From: JBDKGH01 sp039798265
GTDB lineage: Bacteria; Bacteroidota; Bacteroidia; Flavobacteriales_D; Sanyastnellaceae
Assembly: GCA_039798265.1 (NCBI GenBank)
Contig: JBDKGH010000049.1
Location: forward strand, 1 to 8,584
DNA length: 8,584 bases
Reading direction: 5' to 3'
The position numbers were made by a program, and so were the translations under genes. Under the pieces are notes generated by a model that was given only the letters and a program-made list of their open reading frames with translations, was not told the origin of the DNA and did no database searches. This document shows positions 1 to 5,235 of this stretch, one piece after another (within the stretch, counting starts at the first letter, position 1; every line of letters starts with the position of its first letter).

Positions 1-1
1 A

Positions 2-217
2 TCCTATATCCAACATATTCAAAACTCAAAAAAAATTCTTCTTTTCATTCGCGAAAAAAACGCGGATGAATATGGAAACACCATTGCATATGTATTTGTT
101 GGCGAAGGAAGCATCAATGAATATTCCGGTTCAAAACCCATGAATATTAAATGGAACTTGAAACAATCTCTCCCTCACTATCTTTGGAAAGATGCGGCTA
201 AACTTCAAGTGGGGTAA
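2..217 (+). CDS. C-terminal end of a DUF3427-type helicase (5' part outside window)
   Basis: An open frame runs from the window edge to TAA at 215-217 and gives the last 71 residues of a larger protein. Visible stretches are LLFIREK, TIAYVFVGEG and GSKPMNIKWNLKQSLPHYL. This order (a hydrophobic strand with RE, a Y-x-F-x-GE strand, then S-x-PM-x-I-x-W-x-L and a proline-containing end) is how I remember the end of the DUF3427 domain, found at the C-terminus of DEAD/DEAH-box helicases that often carry an N-terminal PLD-like nuclease domain. The helicase core itself is not in the window, so helicase activity is inferred from family architecture only. The next gene starts 11 bases after this stop, so the two may share a transcript. 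Confidence 0.7.
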   Translation, partial: SYIQHIQNSKKILLFIREKNADEYGNTIAYVFVGEGSINEYSGSKPMNIKWNLKQSLPHYLWKDAAKLQVG

Positions 218-228
218 TATTGTCAATC

Positions 229-849
229 ATGCTTAGAAAAATTCCAAAACTCCTCCTCCTCCTCCTCCTTCCCTTTTCTTCGTATGCCCAAAACTGCACC
301 CCTGAGGAGGTGGCGTATTTGGCGGAGAATCAGGCGCTGCTGGCGGAAGTGTCGCAAAGCTGTGCTTTCTCTTGCATCTTCTCTTTCAATCAGGATCAAT
401 GTCTCCTCGATTGTCTGTCACAAGATATTTTGGTGAGCGAAGGATGCTTGGCCTGCAGCGTAGCGCAAATCAACTGCGTAACGGATAACTGCGCTTTGCA
501 ATGCATCAATGCCAATTCTCAAGCTTGCCAAGATTGTATCGAACAAAACTGCATGCCCAATTACTTCGAGTGCATCGGCGCCAATCCCAATTCGGTTAAC
601 GAACATGAATATGATAGCGAAAAGTTGAATCGAAATGCTTTTTTGACCGTAAGCACCGAAAGAGAATATACGGTTGTTTCCTTGTCCTCTAATGCGCTTA
701 TCAGCATATTTTCCTTCGACGGAAAACTCATTTCTTCTCAATTGCTCATGATCGGAAAACATTTTCTCCTTTCACCCCAAAATGCATTTATCATGACTGC
801 TTGTGATGAAAAAGGACAGATGATGGTGGTGAAAATGGTAAAAAGATAG
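229..849 (+). CDS. Secreted cysteine-rich protein with T9SS-like C-terminal domain
   Basis: The product has 206 residues. A signal peptide is clear: MLRKIPK, seven leucines, then PFSSYAQ with likely cleavage near residue 21. Residues 23-115 hold 14 cysteines spaced as CX3C (45/49), CX3C (58/62), CX2C (73/76), C83, CX4CX3C (83/88/92), CX2C (100/103) and CX6C (108/115). This looks like a partly duplicated disulfide module. Residues about 137-206 look like a short T9SS type A sorting domain: alternating beta strands, an F-D-G-K-L turn at 163-167, a second strand near 186-191 and a basic end (KMVKR). Export across the outer membrane is therefore inferred. I cannot name a function. I chose ATG 229 over the in-frame TTG at 220 because it gives a standard signal peptide. 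The last codons and the TAG stop lie inside the octamer repeat array that follows. Confidence 0.75.
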   Translation: MLRKIPKLLLLLLLPFSSYAQNCTPEEVAYLAENQALLAEVSQSCAFSCIFSFNQDQCLLDCLSQDILVSEGCLACSVAQINCVTDNCALQCINANSQACQDCIEQNCMPNYFECIGANPNSVNEHEYDSEKLNRNAFLTVSTEREYTVVSLSSNALISIFSFDGKLISSQLLMIGKHFLLSPQNAFIMTACDEKGQMMVVKMVKR

Positions 850-940
850 AAGGATAGAAGGATAAAATGGTAAAATGGTAAAATGATAAAAGGATAGAAG
901 GATAGAATGGTAAAATGATAAAAGGATAAAAGGATAGAAT
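845..940 (+). repeat. Octamer array L1: 12 units of GRTARAAK
   Basis: Twelve consecutive 8-bp units follow with no register slip: GATAGAAG, GATAGAAG, GATAAAAT, GGTAAAAT, GGTAAAAT, GATAAAAG, GATAGAAG, GATAGAAT, GGTAAAAT, GATAAAAG, GATAAAAG, GATAGAAT. Only positions 2 (A/G), 5 (A/G) and 8 (G/T) vary. Two weaker in-register units (829-836 GTGAAAAT and 837-844 GGTAAAAA) reach back into the coding sequence of the cysteine-rich protein. The TAG stop at 847-849 sits in the first full unit. The array runs into the 17-nt centre at 941-957. Confidence 0.9.
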
Positions 941-973
941 GTTGATTTTTACATCACCACTCTATCCTTTTAT
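926..973. terminator. Hairpin at centre of palindromic unit 1, possible bidirectional terminator
   Basis: Bases 926-938 (ATAAAAGGATAGA) and 961-973 (TCTATCCTTTTAT) are perfect 13-bp reverse complements around a 22-nt loop. Outside this stem the flanking octamer arrays L1 and R1 are also broadly complementary, so a much longer imperfect hairpin is possible. It lies just downstream of the cysteine-rich gene and could end its transcript. The stem is AT-rich and lacks a classical GC core, so the terminator role is inference. The structure itself is seen directly. Confidence 0.5.
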
Positions 974-995
974 GCTTTAATGATCTTTTGATACT
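928..995 (+). repeat. 68-bp direct repeat, copy 1
   Basis: This stretch matches 1606-1673 at 66 of 68 positions (T/C at 950/1628 and T/A at 989/1667). It covers the end of array L1, the centre GTTGATTTTTACATCAC (941-957), and the first degenerate octamers of R1. The two copies lie 678 bp apart and bracket the four-helix-bundle gene. Confidence 0.9.
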
Positions 996-1141
996 GCGAC
1001 TCTTTCATTTTAAGATTCTTTCATTTTAAGATTCTTTCATTTTAAGATTCTATCATTTTACCATTTTATCATTTTAAGATTCTATCATTCTACGATTCTA
1101 TCATTTTACCATTTTACCATTTTATCATTTTATCATTTTAC
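958..1141 (-). repeat. Octamer array R1: 23 units, inverse orientation
   Basis: Read on the plus strand the units follow the reverse complement of the L1 consensus, mainly CATTTTAC, CATTTTAT, CATTTTAA and GATTCTAT or GATTCTTT. The first six (958-1005) are degenerate (CACTCTAT, CCTTTTAT, GCTTTAAT, GATCTTTT, GATACTGC, GACTCTTT) but keep the 8-bp register. The remaining 17 units (1006-1141) are close to consensus. The array stops at 1141, directly before the promoter region of the four-helix-bundle gene. Confidence 0.9.
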
Positions 1142-1188
1142 TATGCTGTTAACCTATAATTGACATTTTTCATTGCTGGGCATAGGTT
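1141..1188. other. Alternative small hairpins over the four-helix-bundle promoter
   Basis: Two competing inverted repeats overlap here: CTATGC (1141-1146) with GCATAG (1180-1185), and AACCTAT (1151-1157) with ATAGGTT (1182-1188). Both downstream arms cover the -7 promoter element. This could be an operator or a chance structure; arms of only 6-7 bp do not decide. Confidence 0.3.
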
Positions 1189-1190
1189 TG
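1160..1190 (+). promoter_or_regulatory. Bacteroidota-type promoter for the four-helix-bundle gene
   Basis: TTG at 1160-1162 (inside TTGACA, 1160-1165) is followed after 20 bases by TAGGTTTG (1183-1190). This matches the Flavobacterium/Bacteroides consensus TTG-N~19-TAnnTTTG. The predicted start of transcription, about 5-8 bases after the -7 element, falls inside the poly-A tract at 1194-1213. The mRNA leader would then be a short A-run before the ATG. Confidence 0.65.
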
Positions 1191-1193
1191 CTC

Positions 1194-1213
1194 AAAAAAA
1201 AAAAAAAAAAAAA
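1194..1213 (+). repeat. Poly-A tract of 20 touching the start codon
   Basis: Twenty consecutive A residues end in the A of the ATG at 1213. The run spans the predicted transcription start and the whole leader of the four-helix-bundle mRNA. A-rich leaders favour translation initiation in Bacteroidota, and a run this long is prone to polymerase slippage. Its length in the assembly may also be affected by sequencing error. Confidence 0.9.
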
Positions 1214-1572
1214 TGAAACAGAATATTGTCAAAGAAAAGAGTGAGGCCTTTTCTTTAGAGCTTATTACATTACTGAAAAAGAAAAAATCCAGTACAATTG
1301 ATTCAGTGCTAACAAATCAATTGCTCCGATCTGGAACCGCTGTGGGCGCCATGATCAATGAAGCCGAGTTTGCCGAAAGCAGAAAGGACTTTAAACACAA
1401 ATTTCAAATTGCCCAAAAAGAAATTAATGAATCTCTTTATTGGTTAAGACTACTTCGAAGTGCTGACTCCATCTCTGATAGTGAATTCGAAAAAATCGAC
1501 TCTCTTGGAAAAGAAATTCTTTTCCTTATAACTGCGATTATTCGAAAGACAATGATGAACATGAAAAAATGA
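1213..1572 (+). CDS. Four-helix-bundle protein, bIVS/S23 family
   Basis: The 119-residue product is of typical length for the family first seen in intervening sequences of bacterial 23S rRNA (four helix bundle protein, TIGR02436-like; distantly related to Avd of diversity-generating retroelements). Visible signatures are QLLRSGTAVGA (36-46), NEAEFAESRKDF (49-60), a helix KFQIAQKEINES (63-74) followed by YWLRLL (76-81), and a final hydrophobic helix EILFLITAIIRK (101-112). There is no signal peptide or catalytic motif, and the many basic residues fit nucleic-acid binding. The biochemical role of stand-alone members is unknown. No reverse transcriptase is visible in the window. The gene has its own promoter and is flanked on both sides by octamer arrays. 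Its final codons and TGA stop (1570-1572) overlap the first units of array L2. Confidence 0.88.
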   Translation: MKQNIVKEKSEAFSLELITLLKKKKSSTIDSVLTNQLLRSGTAVGAMINEAEFAESRKDFKHKFQIAQKEINESLYWLRLLRSADSISDSEFEKIDSLGKEILFLITAIIRKTMMNMKK

Positions 1573-1618
1573 TAAAATGATAAAATGATAGAATGGTAAA
1601 ATGAAAAAAGGATAGAAT
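1563..1618 (+). repeat. Octamer array L2: 7 units
   Basis: The units are GAAAAAAT, GATAAAAT, GATAAAAT, GATAGAAT, GGTAAAAT, GAAAAAAG and GATAGAAT, all in 8-bp register. The first unit encodes the two C-terminal lysines of the four-helix-bundle protein, and its junction with the second supplies the TGA stop. The array leads into the 17-nt centre 1619-1635, which differs from the first centre by one base. Confidence 0.9.
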
Positions 1619-1673
1619 GTTGATTTTCACATCACCACTCTATCCTTTTATGCTTTAATGATCTTTAGATACT
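1606..1673 (+). repeat. 68-bp direct repeat, copy 2, with central hairpin
   Basis: This is the second copy of the 928-995 sequence (66 of 68 identical). It contains an 11-bp perfect inverted repeat, AAAAGGATAGA (1606-1616) with TCTATCCTTTT (1639-1649), around a 22-nt loop. It lies between the convergent four-helix-bundle and FG-GAP genes, where a bidirectional terminator would be expected. That role is inferred. Confidence 0.88.
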
Positions 1674-1883
1674 AGGATACAATCATTTTACGATTTTATC
1701 ATTTTACGATTTTATCATTCTACGATTCTATCATTTTACGATTCTATCATTTTACGATTCTATCATTTTACGATTCTATCATTTTACGATTCTATCATTT
1801 TACGATTTTATCATTTTACGATTTTATCATTTTACGATTCTATCATTTTATCATTTTATCCTTTTATCCTTTTATCATTCTCT
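1636..1883 (-). repeat. Octamer array R2: 31 units with a 16-bp higher-order repeat
   Basis: This is the longest array: 248 bp, no register slip. The first six units (1636-1683) are degenerate, as in R1. From 1684 to 1843 a 16-bp super-unit, CATTTTAC followed by GATTCTAT or GATTTTAT, is repeated ten times, with one CATTCTAC variant. The last units are CATTTTAT twice, CCTTTTAT twice and CATTCTCT, reaching the stop codon of the minus-strand FG-GAP gene at 1883-1885. Read from that gene's side, the array begins at its stop codon in the GATAAAAG orientation. Confidence 0.9.
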
Positions 1884-3883
1884 TAGTTTTTCGAGAATTT
1901 CGTCTCAGCAGTACGTCCGTTTGATTCGATTTTCAAAATATAAAGACCGTTGGATAGGTCAGATACATTCATATCATACGTATTCAATGTTTGACGTGAT
2001 ACTACTTTACCAGTAAGATCATAGATGGTTGCAATTCCTTTGCCGGTGAACAAATCACCACCGATGATCAAACGATCGCTGGTTGGATTTGGATAAACCT
2101 CGAGTTGTGGGGCAGATACTTCTACCACACCCACCGGATGCTGTCCTTCTACTACTGTCAACACTTGGTTTACATCTACGTTTTCAAGAACGTCGATAGT
2201 ACCTGATGGCCAGCAAATAGTGATGCGATCTACTTGTGAATCGTTACGCAAACCAAAGTGAGTGTTTAAGCTACTCATGTAACGGAAACCTTCGCCAGAA
2301 CGAACATCACGAATTTGTGAACCCAAATCACTTTCTACAGTGATGCGAGCACCCAAACCGTTTTTATTGCTTTCAACACCAATGGTGCGAATGATCAAAT
2401 GCTTGTACAATCCGCCTTGGTTCATTTGAGCGGTAGTACCATTGAGAATATCCAAATAGCCATCACCATTCAAATCACCGATAGGACCGTTGTTAAATCC
2501 TACTGGATTTGGTGAAAAGGTCCAGTCACCGTTGTTCAAGAAGATGGTGTTTCCAGAAGCCAATACATCCACCCAACCATCGTTGTTGAAGTCGCCTGGG
2601 CAGTACTCGATACCTGTACCGTTATAAACATCCCAACCTGAACCAGCTGAAATTTCAGTGAATCCATCTACTCCATCGTTGCGATATACTTTGTGACCGC
2701 CGCTAGTGAATGAGCTTGCGCCAATCACAACGTCCATGTCACCATCGTTGTCATAATCACCCCATGCTGATGACCATGATTGGCTCACTTCTGCAATGCC
2801 AAGGCTGGCTGAAATTTCTGTGAATGTACCATCACCGTTGTTGCGGTGCAATTGGTCAATAGCCGCTGGTGATCCTGCTCCACGACATTTAGCGATAAAC
2901 ATATCCATATCGCAGTCGTTATCATAGTCAATCCAAACTGAACCATAGTTACCTCCGTCAGGAGTATCACCTAGTCCACCTTGGTGCCATGTGAAGGCAT
3001 TGGTACCATCGTTCAAATAGTATACGTTCGGTTGCACGTCGTGACAAACGAATACGTCAAGATTACCATCTGCATTCACGTCAACCATGTTAGAACGCTG
3101 ACAGAAAATGTATTCACCTGGAGCTGTTTCAGCGTAAGATGTACCATTGGCATTGGCCATGATAAAGCTCACACCGCTACCGCCAGCGAAAATCATATCG
3201 TTGAATCCGTTTTTATCCAAGTCACCTGCACAGATGCTCCAAGATGGTGAGTTTTGTACACCACCAGTAATCGGAACAGTTGAAGTAGTGAAGGTACCAT
3301 CGGTTTGCTGATAGCTAATCACCACGCTCTCTCCGCTTGGACTAACCAAGTCGTCGCGACCGTCGTTATTCATATCTACCACCGCACTTACGTTACCCGA
3401 ACCGGTAAGGGTCATTGGGCTGAAGGATAAAGCTTGAGCTACAAATTCGTGCTCGATCAAGGCGAAATCGAAATCGGTATCACCCCAGTAGTTATCGAAT
3501 ACTACGTAATAAACGTTTCCACCAGTTACGTTAAATGAAACGAACGAAAGGAAACCAGCGCCGCTATCTTCATCACCTGCTACGCACTCAAGTGCTCCGC
3601 AAGTTCCAGTATAAACGCTGATACGGGTATCCAAACCGGCATTCTGAGTGAAGTCAGTAGAAACGGTTAGGTTCAAATCTTGTGATGGAACATAACGATA
3701 CCATTCTGCTGCTGTAGCAAAGGCCATATCGCCCGCACAACTGAAGGTGGGTAAGTCTGTACCATCAATGGCAGAGATGCTGTGCATCCCAGCATTAATC
3801 GTCGTTGCCGACGAACAGTCGTTCTGAGCCTGAAGACCCAGTCCAGCTGCCAATAATGCAAAGAGTAAGTTGAGTTTTTTCAT
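1883..3883 (-). CDS. T9SS-exported FG-GAP/VCBS repeat protein with ASPIC/UnbV domain
   Basis: The product has 666 residues. Residues 1-20 (MKKLNLLFALLAAGLGLQAQ) are a signal peptide. Residues about 21-147 resemble the beta-rich, prepeptidase-C-terminal-like module common in secreted Bacteroidota proteins. Seven calcium-loop motifs of the form DxDxDGxxD follow at 170, 221, 268, 319, 376, 431 and 470, which is typical of FG-GAP/VCBS beta-propeller blades. The fourth has Cys324 in place of the usual glycine. Residues about 506-578 match ASPIC/UnbV (GLGARITV, RSGEGFRYMSS, HFGLRNDSQVD, WPSG). Residues about 594-666 are a T9SS type A sorting domain (LEVYPNPTSDRLII, YDLTGKVV, LSNGLYILKI). The in-frame ATG at 3955 is rejected because the start at 3883 places the signal peptide at the N-terminus and avoids overlap with the upstream gene. 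It lies 34 bp after the cytochrome gene on the same strand, so an operon is likely. Probable role: cell-surface binding or adhesion; substrate unknown. Confidence 0.9.
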   Translation of the reverse strand: MKKLNLLFALLAAGLGLQAQNDCSSATTINAGMHSISAIDGTDLPTFSCAGDMAFATAAEWYRYVPSQDLNLTVSTDFTQNAGLDTRISVYTGTCGALECVAGDEDSGAGFLSFVSFNVTGGNVYYVVFDNYWGDTDFDFALIEHEFVAQALSFSPMTLTGSGNVSAVVDMNNDGRDDLVSPSGESVVISYQQTDGTFTTSTVPITGGVQNSPSWSICAGDLDKNGFNDMIFAGGSGVSFIMANANGTSYAETAPGEYIFCQRSNMVDVNADGNLDVFVCHDVQPNVYYLNDGTNAFTWHQGGLGDTPDGGNYGSVWIDYDNDCDMDMFIAKCRGAGSPAAIDQLHRNNGDGTFTEISASLGIAEVSQSWSSAWGDYDNDGDMDVVIGASSFTSGGHKVYRNDGVDGFTEISAGSGWDVYNGTGIEYCPGDFNNDGWVDVLASGNTIFLNNGDWTFSPNPVGFNNGPIGDLNGDGYLDILNGTTAQMNQGGLYKHLIIRTIGVESNKNGLGARITVESDLGSQIRDVRSGEGFRYMSSLNTHFGLRNDSQVDRITICWPSGTIDVLENVDVNQVLTVVEGQHPVGVVEVSAPQLEVYPNPTSDRLIIGGDLFTGKGIATIYDLTGKVVSRQTLNTYDMNVSDLSNGLYILKIESNGRTAETKFSKN

Positions 3884-3917
3884 AGGTATTTGGTTTGCAG
3901 AGTTTTTCAAATATAAG

Positions 3918-5024
3918 TTAAGGACAGTCAGGGGACAAACCACTGATGTATTCATTAAACATTTCTACGGCCTCCGTATGGATCATTGTTCTTCCAATCA
4001 AAGGCATACGGTATTGTTCTACCGTGGTGTTAAGACGGTAATACAGCATCGATCGTTGCACGTTGCCTCGAGCAATGATGTGGCTAAGAATGGGCGAAAA
4101 CTGTTCTTGTGGGGTAACACATACGCCCAAATTCGCCTCATTGGTAGTTTCTTCAAATGCCATACGCAGCGGGCGATAGTCGCAGTGACCTCCATCGCGG
4201 TGGCAATGGGCACAGTTCATATCCACATACGAACGCACACGCATTTCAATGGGCTGCGAAGTATCTTTCCAATCGATCACGGTATTGATAGATGCAGGTA
4301 GGTTATCTTCTAAATACCCCACTTCAATCCATTTGTCCAATTGATTTTTGATGCCATCGCTATAGGCATAATCTTTATTCATGGTGCGCGCCTTGGTGCC
4401 TATCGGAGCAGCTACATTAAAATACTTGTGACAAGTAAAGCACTCAGCCTCTGCAGGTATCTGATAGGTGGTGCTGCGCTCTACGCCATCATCATCGATC
4501 CATGTCAACGGTACATTTTTTCCCGCTAAATCAAATGTGGCCTCCGTTTGATCTTCGTTCCACACATAGTCCGCAAAATGCCATACATCATCTTTGCGAT
4601 ACATAATGCGGGTTTCAATGATCTTGGTCGTATTTTCTGGCAACACATGATCATAATAGAAATTCTTAATGATCACCGCACCGTTGGGATAACTAAATTC
4701 TTTGCCCTCGGCTACATAAGTTGCCTTTACTCCTTCTGGCATCCACACAAAACGCTTTTTGTGCGCATAGTCAGAAAACAACGGCGTGATCACATCATAG
4801 GGCAACACACGGTCGTTGGGAACCAATGCCTTCATGGTTCCTTTGAAAAAATGATAGTCAGAAAGTTTGGCATAAGGCATAGCCGCCATATCCACATTCA
4901 CGGGCGGAGTAGCCACCGGTGGATTGGTATCGATCGGATCTTCCTCTTCTTCGTCTTTCTTGCATGACCAGATCAGCAAAAAGCTAAACAGGAGCAATAC
5001 AACGGCAGTAGACTTCTTCTTCAT
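3918..5024 (-). CDS. SO2930-family di-haem c-type cytochrome, surface lipoprotein
   Basis: The product has 368 residues. The N-terminus MKKKSTAVVLLLFSFLLIWSC is a lipoprotein signal with lipidated Cys21. The following KKDEEEE fits the acidic lipoprotein export signal that sends Bacteroidota lipoproteins to the cell surface. Residues about 50-165 (YAKLSDYHFFKG, LPYDVITPLFSDYAHKKRFVW, VWNEDQTEA) are the conserved front part of the SO2930-type di-haem family as I know it. Two haem-attachment sites are present: CFTCH at 195-199 and CAHCH at 271-275. Met340 in YRMPLIGR is a good candidate distal ligand for the second haem. Electron transfer at the cell surface is the expected role; donor and acceptor are not evident. 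It is the first gene of a probable two-gene unit with the FG-GAP protein. Family name is from memory and the haem motifs are seen directly. Confidence 0.87.
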   Translation of the reverse strand: MKKKSTAVVLLLFSFLLIWSCKKDEEEEDPIDTNPPVATPPVNVDMAAMPYAKLSDYHFFKGTMKALVPNDRVLPYDVITPLFSDYAHKKRFVWMPEGVKATYVAEGKEFSYPNGAVIIKNFYYDHVLPENTTKIIETRIMYRKDDVWHFADYVWNEDQTEATFDLAGKNVPLTWIDDDGVERSTTYQIPAEAECFTCHKYFNVAAPIGTKARTMNKDYAYSDGIKNQLDKWIEVGYLEDNLPASINTVIDWKDTSQPIEMRVRSYVDMNCAHCHRDGGHCDYRPLRMAFEETTNEANLGVCVTPQEQFSPILSHIIARGNVQRSMLYYRLNTTVEQYRMPLIGRTMIHTEAVEMFNEYISGLSPDCP

Positions 5025-5235
5025 TCGGTTTGGTTTCTTATCTTCCTTAGTCTCAGGCTATGAAAGTACTCCAGAAAGGGGGTCAACTGTGACATCCTCC
5101 TTAAAGTATTTTGAGGATAAGATTGGATTCTTACCCAAAAGGTTGCCTGAAAGTCAAAGGAATAAAGGGTTTTGCTTAAAAAACTGATTTCTAACAGGAT
5201 TTCAACGAATTTGTTTAAAAGCTATATTCGTTGCC
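5025..5235. promoter_or_regulatory. Divergent intergenic region between cytochrome and aldehyde dehydrogenase genes
   Basis: This 211-bp region must hold promoters for both directions, but I found no convincing TAnnTTTG element on either strand; the closest, TATATTCG at 5223-5230, lacks a well-placed TTG. An inverted repeat ATCCTC (5094-5099) and GAGGAT (5113-5118), with a 13-bp spacer, is a possible operator. No ORF here looks real. Confidence 0.35.

Larger units (their letters stand above)
1101..1604 (+). mobile_element. Candidate bIVS-like cassette: four-helix-bundle gene bounded by a 39-bp inverted repeat
   Basis: Bases 1101-1139 and 1566-1604 are reverse complements at 37 of 39 positions; one of the two differences would still pair as G-U in RNA. 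Between them lie a promoter, a poly-A leader and the complete four-helix-bundle gene. In 23S rRNA intervening sequences, members of the same protein family sit inside a stem formed by complementary ends, so the layout is analogous. The inverted repeats are made of octamer units, so part of the complementarity follows from the repeat itself, but the order of unit variants also matches. No transposase, recombinase or target-site duplication was found. Mobility is inference. Confidence 0.35.

Noticed and set aside
220..228. TTG start for the cysteine-rich protein
   Set aside because: It would add only three residues before a normal ATG that already gives a good signal peptide, and no ribosome-binding signal favours it.
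418..762. Minus-strand open frame opposite the cysteine-rich gene
   Set aside because: It is antisense to a gene with a clear signal peptide and patterned cysteines. Its own product has no recognisable features.
1213..1572. Avd accessory protein of a diversity-generating retroelement
   Set aside because: The fold family is related, but no reverse transcriptase or template/variable repeat pair is visible, so only the general four-helix-bundle family is called.
1101..1604. Conventional insertion sequence or MITE
   Set aside because: There is no transposase, and no target-site duplication can be recognised inside the octamer arrays. The unit is kept only as a candidate cassette.
845..1883. CRISPR array
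   Set aside because: The repeats are 8 bp, contiguous and without spacers, and they come in inverted pairs. No cas gene is present.
3884..3955. N-terminal extension of the FG-GAP protein from an ATG at 3955
   Set aside because: It would bury the signal peptide 24 residues inside the protein and overlap the end of the upstream cytochrome gene.
3870..4967. Plus-strand open frames antisense to the cytochrome gene
   Set aside because: They lie wholly opposite a well-supported coding sequence and show no recognisable domain or start context.
5095..5107. Perfect Shine-Dalgarno-like AAGGAGG on the minus strand
   Set aside because: It directly abuts an ATG with no spacing and does not lead into a supported reading frame. 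Bacteroidota genes rarely depend on such sites.
4924..5187. Plus-strand 87-codon frame across the divergent intergenic region
   Set aside because: Half is antisense to the cytochrome lipoprotein N-terminus, and the translation is low in complexity and resembles no family.
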